From NCBI RefSeq assembly GCF_032118995.1, contig NC_092668.1, positions 13,681,501 to 13,745,500 on the forward strand: a stretch of DNA of 64,000 nt, read 5' to 3'. Below, piece after piece: positions 56,500 to 64,000 of the stretch. Numbering within the stretch: the first letter of the stretch is position 1; the number at the start of each line of letters is the position of its first letter. A program made the translations under genes and the position numbers. Under the pieces are notes generated by a model. It did not search any database, was not told the DNA's origin, and saw only the letters and a program-made list of their open reading frames with translations. This stretch comes from Asterias amurensis. Lineage: Eukaryota; Echinodermata; Asteroidea; Forcipulatida; Asteriidae.

Positions 56500-56968
56500 A
56501 TACACTGTCAACCCTCCTACTGTGTGACCATTCAATATCATTCGCTAATTTCTTTTGAATGATACATATATGATACACTGCAATGTATAACAACATGCAA
56601 TACAATCAGCTAGTGAACACCACACAGCACACAGTCAACCCTCCAACAGTCTGACCATTCAATATCCATTATACGATACACTACAATGTATACCAACATG
56701 CAATACAGCTAATGAATACCACACAGCACACAGTCAACCCTCCAACAGTCTGACCATTTAATATCCATTTTAGTTTTGAATGATGATAGTTAACCTTCAG
56801 CCTGTAATCTGATAGCATGCAGCGATTACAGCTACACAGTACACAGTTAACCTTCCTACTGTCTGACCATTCAATATTATCCATAGTTTTGAATGATAGA
56901 TAAACTACCAGCCAGTAACCTGACATCATGCGGTGATTTCTAAATAGTATACAGTTAACCCTCAATTA

Positions 56969-57003
<35 letters not shown>

Positions 57004-57190
57004 TTATTTGCCATAACAGTACAAAACAAAATACATTGACAATATACCACGAGATGGGCAAGGGACAACAAAAGCAAATACATACTATGATCCGTAGATC
57101 TGTTGCCCCACATCTGGGGTACACAATAAAATTAATCCCTACTGTCGGACCATTCAATATCATTCTCTGTGGTGTTGAATGATACTATGC
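56500..57190 (+). repeat. Degenerate tandem array, about 100-125 bp, with a TTA microsatellite
   Basis: AGTCAACCCTCCAACAGTCT followed by GACCATTCAATATC occurs near 56507, 56634, 56733, 56846 and again near 57140. An (ATT)n run at 56966-57004 and about 130 bases of other sequence split the last unit. Confidence 0.85.
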
Positions 57191-57389
57191 AAGCAAAATT
57201 AAAAAAACCAACAGCCTATTTAACATACACCTAAGAACAAATAAATGCACACCCACTCACAGTTTAAAAAAAAAGATATATATTCTTAAGCATAAGTTTT
57301 TATGAACGACCCCTCGTATTGCAATTTGAATGGCCCTCTTAGTTCTCTATCGTAAATTTGTCTTCCTCTCGTCTTTTTCTCGTCTCCAG

Positions 57390-57467
57390 GTTTTTTCTTG
57401 AATCGTTGGCAGTGAACATTCATCAGTTTCAAACTAACACTCTCCAAGAGCTCCACTGCAGACATGG
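57390..57467 (+). CDS. Possible small internal coding exon of an unidentified gene
   Basis: A strong pyrimidine tract and acceptor (CTCGTCTCCAG) precede a 78-base block ending in ATGG followed by the donor GTAAGT. One frame is open across it (ESLAVNIHQF, then QELHCRHG), and 78 is a multiple of three. An alternative acceptor 23 bases on would make it a 5'UTR exon with ATG at its very end. The product is not recognised; it may belong with the coiled-coil exon 1.7 kb downstream. Confidence 0.4.
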
Positions 57468-57984
57468 GTAAGTTTATTTTCCTTGTCGTTTTTTTTTCTG
57501 CCTTGCCTTGGTTTTTTTTACGTGGTATGAAAGTCTAATTTGGATACTCTAGCTTTTCCAATTAAGCTCGCTGCTCTGCAGGAAGACTCGTTGGCCGTCC
57601 CCCCTTGGGCAATTCTTGATGTTGATTGGATAAGATGTTGTAATGCTTTGCCTTTGTCGTTCCTTGCCCGTCAGCCTGTTGAAGTTTTTTTTATAACGGG
57701 GGGAAGATTCACTCGGGTCTCGGACTGTGTAGCTTGGGGTAGGGGATGCATGGATATTAAATATTGTTTTTGCTTTAGTTAAATGGAGCTTGAGAAATTA
57801 TCGCGACGATGTTAGGGAGGATGATGAATACCGGGCAGAGAGAGACTGGTTACCTTGCAAACTATTAATGGACACTGAGGGAAGTGTTATGCATTTTGTA
57901 ACCTTGAACATGACTTCTGGCTTGGATAATGGGCTTGTAGGCCAAGCACGCTTCGTTGAAACTTACGTCATCAAAAGCCGAGAG

Positions 57985-58385
57985 CATAGTGGGCACAACT
58001 AGTACTAAGCTCAACCAGACAGTTGAGTACATTTTGAGTCCAACGTGTTCACTAGAGCAGAGACTAGAAACAAGACTAGTCTTTCCTTCGAGCCTCGGTT
58101 TGGTCACATTGTTTTGAATGGAGGAACAACAAGATGGCTTCGTCTAGTCCAGTTGCAATTTGAATAACAAAAAACTTTTGCAAACAATGCCATATGGATG
58201 GAGGCGAAGTGAGCACAACCGGATAGTTAATTACATTTTGAGTCAGATGTTTGCACAAGAGCAAAGACGAGGAACCAGACTAGTCTGTCCTTCGAGCCTT
58301 GGTTCCGATCACATTGTTTTGAATGGAGGAGCAACAAGATGGCCACATCCAGATGAATTCCAGTCGCTATTTGTATAAAGAAACT
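57985..58385 (+). repeat. About 205-bp direct duplication
   Basis: GGGCACAACTAG...ATTTTGAGTC...TCACATTGTTTTGAATGGAG recurs 204-205 bases later, with TCCTTCGAGCCTCGGTT against TCCTTCGAGCCTTGGTT. In the presumed intron before the coiled-coil exon. Confidence 0.85.
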
Positions 58386-58759
58386 TTTGTCGGCGGAGAT
58401 ACCCAATTTATATTTTCATGCCAGGTCTGTTTTTGTTTGTTCAGCTGGAACACATCTCAGAGATAGAATCCATTAAAAGGATTCCTGCCTGCATCATCTA
58501 AACTCCAAGTAAAGGCTTATACTTTTACTGACCTGCACAAAAATGAGAGTATCTATAAATAAATGACAATTATAAAAAGGCTTTAGAGGGATTATGGATC
58601 CAATATTTTAAACAGCACGTGGAGTTAATAAATCTCCCAGTCGAGTATTTACACACTCTATGCGGACCGTTCGTGCGAAAAAACCGTCAAGGTCATTACT
58701 TTATTGAATTGCTGGTTCTTTTGTTGTCACCTACGCAACAATGTTCAACCGGCTGTCGG

Positions 58760-59190
58760 GGGCTGGCCAGGATTGCAACTCCAGCTATTCACCTTTTTAT
58801 AACGAGCGTGCAAAAACGTGTTAATGTTTTCACCGTCACTCTGCAAAATAAAATGAATTCCAGTGAGTAATTTTTCATGTCCATGGCTTCGCGATAAAAA
58901 TGACCAGGACTGCAACTCTTGCCGTTCACCATTTCATAACGAGCATGCAAGAGCGTGTTGACAATAGTTTCACGCTCTGCTAAACGAAACAAATTTCAGT
59001 GAGTGCTATTTCAAGTCGACGGTGGGTGGACTGTGTGTGGTCCGCACTAAAATTGACCAGGACTGCAACTATAGCCATTCACCATTTCATAACGAGCATG
59101 CAAAATGTGTTAACAATGATTTCACGCTCCGCAAAATGAAACGTCAGTAATATTTCATGTTGACGGCTGGTGAATTATGTGTGATCGGCG
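58760..59190 (+). repeat. Degenerate 137-151-bp tandem repeat abutting the coiled-coil exon
   Basis: GACCAGGACTGCAACT, TTCACCATTTCATAACGAGC and TTTCACGCTC recur with starts near 58764, 58901 and 59052. The last unit ends 10-20 bases before the ATG at 59198. Confidence 0.85.
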
Positions 59191-59197
59191 ATAAAAC

Positions 59198-59750
59198 ATG
59201 GATGAGGCCATCGAAATGACTGAGCAGTACGGAAAACTGAGCTATGAAACTCAGAGGAGAGTTCAAACATCGAATTCTTCGAGCACGGTTAAGGAAACCT
59301 GCCTCAACGATTGTGCCTTGCATGAGGTTGCGTCGAGCATGACTGCTAAACTAGACGAGGCGTTGCGGACGATGGTTGCCATGGGAACTAAAATAACAAG
59401 CCTCGAGGTGAAACTCCAAGAGACGACGTATTTGGTTCTGGATCAGAGCCGCGAGATCGAGGAACTGAAAGTGAGCTGTTCGTTCTTTCGGAACCAGTAT
59501 AAGAAGGCGTTTATGTGTCTTAAGAACAACGGCAATGTTGAATACAGGGAGGGTACTAACAAAGGTAGTCAAAGGATCGTCATTCCACAAGAAACGGAGA
59601 AGAAGGCTAAGATGCTGCAGGATATCCCAGAACTGACCGAAGATGACCAGTCATGCGAGACATTCGTCGCCGAGTTCTTTCAAGGAATTACAAATCAAGA
59701 TGACAAGGTTCAACAAGGATGCCAGGCGACGGCTCAAGGAAAAGACGACA
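59198..59750 (+). CDS. First coding exon of an unidentified coiled-coil protein (partial)
   Basis: An open frame starts at ATG with A at -3 and G at +4, with a stop codon two codons upstream, so this looks like a true start. It runs 184 codons to a donor (GACGACA, then GTAAGT). The frame would otherwise stop 13 codons further on. Residues about 45-100 (TAKLDEALRTMVAMG, ITSLEVKLQET, EIEELKV) have a heptad pattern typical of a coiled coil. The rest is hydrophilic, rich in Gln, Glu and Lys, with few hydrophobic runs, so no membrane segment. No enzyme motif is visible and the family is not recognised. Degenerate direct repeats of 140-150 bases end right at its 5' side. Later exons must lie to the right and were not found. 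Confidence 0.55.
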
Positions 59751-59839
59751 GTAAGTCTTTGCCTTCTCCACAAACAAAGTCAGCAAATTGATTGAAAATT
59801 AATGTATAGAATTATTTTTTAAACTCTTACACCGTGTAA

Positions 59840-59975
59840 CTAAGCACTGTATCTTCGGTACTTTCCTGAGTTCTGTGAACAAAATCACAGGCAAATCACT
59901 CGGGTGGGATTCAAAGCCTTGACCTTTGCATTACTAGAGTAGGCTAGTTGTCTTACTGTTAGACCACATTAGTTC
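59840..59975 (-). repeat. tRNA-derived SINE, family S2
   Basis: On minus: CTAACAGTAAGACAACTAG, CCCACCCGAGTGATTTGCCT, TGTTCACAGAACTCAGGAAA, GATACAGTGCTTA. Follows the coiled-coil exon. Confidence 0.7.
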
Positions 59976-60413
59976 GAATCCTATGTGTCGGCAGCAGGTA
60001 CGGCAACGATTTATGTTAGTTTTGCTTCGGGAATATAAACATTGAGTGGGGCACCACCCACCAGTCACAAAATGTAAACTTAATGTGATTTTCTGATGAT
60101 ATACTGTTTCTGTTACTTTTCTGTGCTTAGCAATTTGTTTGTGCTAACAGGCTTCATGAAATTGGGTCCTAGTTGTATCTTTTATCTGATCGCCACTCTT
60201 TCCAAAGCGAAAATAGAGGCTACGAAAACATGAGCTCAAATGTCAGTTGGAAATGTCACATTCGTGCCGCAAATTGACGGGACATGAATCGTGGGCGTAT
60301 TTTCTCTAATGTATGCTTCCTGTGTAGGACTCAAATTTGGAGGGAAAATCCATGCGACCAAAAGGCTTATTACTCAAAGTGTCTACAGGCCGTAGAATTG
60401 TTCTAAAAAGAAC

Positions 60414-60555
60414 CTGGGGCAAATTCATATACATGTAGCTGCTTAAAAGCAGAGAATTGTTTGCTAAGCAGATTTGAGCAGGATATTGGTCACAAATGGT
60501 AGTAGATTGGTATCTTATTCTAGCAAGCATAATATATTGTGCTTAGCTACTTTTT
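60414..60555. mobile_element. Fold-back repeat remnant
   Basis: CAAATTCATATACATGTAGC, TTTGCTAAGCAGATTTGAGC and ATTGTGCTTAGC resemble the GCCCAATTTCAT family; a second scrap lies at 60120-60172. Confidence 0.45.
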
Positions 60556-61512
60556 TTTTACTGAGCACAGTGTCTACTTGTTGGGAACAGCAAACAAAAT
60601 GTGACGACGTTGACCACCGTGACCTCTTGACATGAAATTTTTAAATGTTTTATTGTAGACGTCTAAATGTACTTATAGGATTACAATATTTCAACGGATC
60701 CAAAAACCATTGCCTTTTAAAAGCAATACCTGTACATGAAAAAACATACATGTCTTGAACTTACTGTAATTTCTTCACAAACTATAATTTCCGTATCTTG
60801 ATCCATCTTGCATCCTTGTCATCTTCTAATCTTTCTGTATCATCTTCTCAAATTCCTGTTTCTTCCATTTTAAAGAAACCTCTGCGTCTACCTAAAGATA
60901 TCTTCGAGCAAAAAACAAAAGGAAACAAGAAAATACCCTGCAGGTTGTCCCTTCAAATCCTACATTTCCTTGAGTCTTCTGTGACTCATCATCCATCTCC
61001 ATCTCCTTGCTCGCCTGCGTCCGCCTCCCTGAATAAATATCCCAGCCCCAGGGGGTTTAGCGTCCGCCGCTAGTTCACCTGAAGCATCCATGGGAGTTTT
61101 TTTTTTCTTCTTCATCTTCTTTTTTTTCTTAAAAGGAAGGAGCAGACATCGAAACAAGAAAATGAAGAATCTTTTTCAGCCGATGGGTGGAATGTATGTC
61201 AAGGTCTTTGGCCATTTTGTGTGAGACGGTCCCAACCATTAAACCCCGCTGAGCGACGCAGCGATCTACACTTTAATTAAATTGGATGACGGGGGGTTGG
61301 GTCTTGTTGATCCGGGTCTTGTGGAGGTAACAGTCAATTTTAAAAAGAAGCTTCTCCGAAATTGGTAGATTATAGAGATGATGTATGATATTTCATCGGA
61401 GGATAATTTCTTGGGGAGGTTGTACATCAGGTGCCTCAGGAAAAGTTGGTGACCGGTGAATTTGACTGGCGCCCAGCTACTTTGGCGTCGGCACTTGCTA
61501 CATTTTTTAACA

Positions 61513-61650
61513 AAGTGGCATGTCGTGGTCAAGCAGTTAAGAGCACCGGACTCAAGCTATGTGTTTCTGATAAGTAGAGAGTGGGTTCGAGTCCTGGTCA
61601 TGACACTTGTATCCTTGAGCTAGATAGTTAATATAAATTGCTTTGTCATT
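61513..61650 (+). repeat. tRNA-derived SINE, family S1, 5' part
   Basis: GGCATGTCGTGGTCAAGCAG, GTTAAGAGCACCGGACTCAA, GGGTTCGAGTCCTGGTCATG, CACTTGTATCCTTGAGC. Confidence 0.8.
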
Positions 61651-62559
61651 TGGATGGAACAAAAGATGTAGGTTCTGTCATAGAACTTCTGGTTAGAATT
61701 GGTAGAAACAGTTCAACAGAAGTCATAAGTTCTGTTTGGCTATTTAGGAAAATAAACGTAATTAATGCATATTTGCCTGAAAAGGGTATTCTTGCAAAAA
61801 GAAAATTTATTTCAGAAAAAAACCAATTATTGTGTCATTCCCTAGAATAATTTTCTACAAGATTTCTCGTAATCACACAAGACAAGTTCTCTTGAATAAT
61901 TATATTTTGTTTTATTAAGAATACCATTTTTAGCAGTGTTACATGTATTTAATGTTTAAGAAAAATCGATAGCTAGCATTTTATGCACTTGGCGATTCCA
62001 TCGAGATTTCTGGGCGTCACATAAAAGACAAGATTTCTTGCCAGCATAAAACGTTTTAAGCAAAAGAGAAATTACTCTCTAGAATTTTAAAAGCACTTTG
62101 GCGCTACACGAAGGAGTGCACTCGTGCTGAATGTTAAACACTCCTGTATTAAAAAACCTGTGGGACATCCGAGTTTGCGTTCCGTATGGTCTGTCATTAA
62201 CGAAGGGAGAAAAATCATTATTAGATGCCGTTCAGAAATTTTGTTACGATTGATTGGACATTGTCAATCAAATGGTGAATGCAGTATTTTTCCGCCCGTC
62301 GGCAACCTTATTAAACTACACTGTATGACGTCCCCTTCACAATATACCCTAATAAATGACAACCAGCTATGTTTTGGCTGCGAGGCTGGACAACATGAAA
62401 TTATGGTGGATGTTTTTTGTAAGGAATGGAACACATTTAAGTCATGTACATGTACATGTGTACATTTGGGTACATGTAATGTATACACACATGTAAGCTA
62501 TTTGCAGCGTTGATTGTATGTGTATAATTCTCTTCTGTATTTATTGGCATGGTATTTTT

Positions 62560-62740
62560 TGTTGGTAATTGTCAAAGACTAGTATTCTCACTTGGTTTAT
62601 TCCAACATATACAGTGTATGCATGAAATATCAAACCTACATGTATGAAAATTTGGGCTGAATTGGTCATCGAAATTGCAAGAAAATAATGGAAGGAAAAA
62701 AATCCTTGTTGCACGTACATAGGATTGTGTTCTTTCAGAA
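62560..62740 (-). mobile_element. TTAA hairpin MITE, family 1, fragment
   Basis: TTGGTAATTGTCAAAGACTA, then GGGCTGAATTGGTCATCGAA and AGAAAATAATGGAAGG. It joins directly to the satellite that follows. Confidence 0.6.
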
Positions 62741-62744
62741 GCGT

Positions 62745-63800
62745 GTAGTCTCAGACTTTCTTGATTCTGAGCAAGTTGCTTGGATGACTAAATCACAAAA
62801 GTTAAAGTGACATTTCGCCAATGCTCCACCCCTGTTTTGCTCCATTAAAAACATTTCCGATTATGAGCTCTGTCTCAGACTTTCTTGATCCTGATCCTTG
62901 ATGACTCAATCACAAAAGTTAAAGTAACATTCTGACAATGTTCTACACCTGTTCCTCTCTGCTCCAGTAAAGACATTTCTAATCATCATTTCTGTCTCAG
63001 ACTTTGATCCTGAACCTTTGACCCTGTTTTTCTCCGTTTTCTCAGACTTTCTTGATCCTGAACAATGACTCAATCATAAAGAGTTAAAGGAACACGTTGC
63101 CTTGGATCGGTCGAGTTGGTCTTTAAAAAGCGTTCTGTAACCGTTTGTTATAAAATCGATATGGTTAGAAAGATGTTGTAAAAGTAGAATACAATGACCT
63201 ACACAAATATGCCTTGAAATTGCGTGGTTTTCTTTTTACCTCGTCGACTAACACGGTCGGCCATTTATGGGCGTCAAGTTTTTGACTCCCATAAATGGCC
63301 GACCGTGTTAGTTCGCGACGTAAAATGAAAACCGTGCAATTTTGAGTGATACTTGTGTGGATCATTATATTCTACTTTTAAAACATCTTTCCAACCATAT
63401 GCATTTCATAACAAACGGTTCCAAACGCTTTTTATAGACCAACTCGTCCGATCCAAGGCAACGTGTTCCTTTAAAAGCACATTCTAACAATGTTCTACAC
63501 CTGGTCCTCTCTGCTACAGTAAACACCCTTTTTATCATCATTTCTGTATCAGACTTTGATCCTGAACCTTTGACCCTGTTTTGCTCCGTTTTCTCAGACT
63601 TTCTTCATCCTGAACAATGACTCAATCATAAAGAGTTAAAAGCACATTTTGACAATGTTTTACACCTGTTCCTCTCTGCTCCAGTAAATACCCTTTCTGT
63701 CATCCTTTCTGTCTCAGACTTGATCCTGAACCTTTTGCCTTTATGACTCAATCATAAAAAGTTAAAGTGTCATTTCATCAATGTTTTACCCCAGTTTTCT
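62745..63800 (+). repeat. Local satellite, about 110-130-bp unit, interrupted by a hairpin MITE
   Basis: CTCAGACTTTCTTGATCCTG, ATGACTCAATCA, AAAGTTAAAG, CAATGTTCTACACCTGTTCC and TCTCTGCTCCAGTAAA recur five or more times. The family 3 MITE occupies 63084-63474, and the array resumes after it. Confidence 0.85.
63084..63474. mobile_element. TTAA near-perfect hairpin MITE, family 3, inserted in a satellite
   Basis: Same family as at 34285: TTAAAGGAACACGTTGCCTT to AAGGCAACGTGTTCCTTTAA, hinge AAGTTTTTGACTCCC. It interrupts the tandem array of 62745-63800. Confidence 0.9.
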
Positions 63801-63842
63801 ACTCCGTTAATGACATTTCCTAGCACCAGGCTACTTATCATC

Positions 63843-64000
63843 TTGCCTTACTCTCTACCAACCGCCACGCTCAAGCTTGCGAACTGCTTCTGACAACACA
63901 CGCCTAACCGAACACCCAACCATCAGAACACTCTCATCTGCTCACAACCGGACTTTCTCCTTTATTGCTCCGCAAATATGGAACAACCTCCCAGTACGCA
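63843..64000 (+). mobile_element. LINE (non-LTR retrotransposon) fragment, C-terminal end of the reverse-transcriptase ORF
   Basis: One frame reads LTLYQPPRSSLRTASDNTRL, then AHNRTFSFIAPQIWNNLPVR. The FxxxAPxxWNxLPxxxR block is the usual C-terminal end of reverse-transcriptase ORFs in CR1/Jockey-like LINEs. The copy is 5'-truncated here and runs off the right edge. Confidence 0.75.

Larger units (their letters stand above)
60000..62555. other. Likely intron or 3' side of the coiled-coil gene; no firm exon
   Basis: Serine-rich frame 60798-60940 (VSSSQIPVSSILKKPLRLPK) ends near a weak donor, but no acceptor precedes it. A 129-codon frame at 62124-62513 is cysteine-rich at its end because of a TACATG repeat. 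Both remain unsupported. Confidence 0.35.

Noticed and set aside
60798-61073. Ser-rich frame as an exon of the coiled-coil gene
   Set aside because: No credible acceptor upstream; the far end is low-complexity.
62124-62513. 129-codon frame
   Set aside because: No similarity recognised; its Cys-Thr end comes from a TACATG repeat. Kept only as a note on the gap.
1-64000. LTR retroelements, virus-derived genes or CRISPR arrays
   Set aside because: No LTR pairs, capsid, envelope or integrase-like frames, or spacer-repeat arrays were seen; the periodic repeats found are minisatellites.

Overview
The window is animal nuclear DNA: split genes with GT-AG introns, a very high load of short hairpin transposons with TTAA ends, and tRNA-derived SINEs. 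The proteins (a PAQR3 orthologue, 2-hydroxyacid oxidases, a TMEM72-like protein) and the repeat families point to an echinoderm, probably a sea star. That assignment is inference from memory of such repeats, not a search result. No prokaryotic features, CRISPR arrays, rRNA genes or intact tRNA genes were seen.

Layout. (1) About 290-10312, minus strand: a 14-exon partial gene for a secreted protein, running off the left edge. It carries a clear homologue of the Hedgehog N-terminal signalling domain (M15/DD-peptidase fold), flanked by two weaker units that look like the same fold. (2) 11621-13788: a young inverted-repeat DNA transposon with an 8-bp target duplication. (3) 14259-30440: three 2-hydroxyacid oxidase (HAO1-like) paralogues, the first on minus and the next two on plus. 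All have eight coding exons with identical intron phases. The first two are head to head around a 33-bp repeat array. (4) 32557-37268, minus: a five-exon TMEM72-like four-helix membrane protein. (5) 39380-42536, minus: a complete six-exon PAQR3 gene, 312 codons. (6) 43-57 kb: gene-poor, repeat-rich DNA with several local tandem arrays. (7) 57-60 kb, plus: a possible small coding exon and a 184-codon coiled-coil exon of an unidentified gene. (8) 62.7-64 kb: a local satellite interrupted by a hairpin transposon, then the C-terminal end of a LINE reverse-transcriptase ORF.

How the genes work together. The HAO cluster is a local gene family: FMN-dependent oxidation of short 2-hydroxyacids such as glycolate or lactate is the family role. 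All three copies have Asn where the family has a conserved active-site Tyr, so their chemistry or substrate may differ. PAQR3 (Golgi membrane) and the TMEM72-like gene are ordinary neighbours with no evident functional link. The Hedgehog-domain gene is the most unusual content. All exon boundaries were chosen by hand from splice signals, reading-frame phase and protein similarity.
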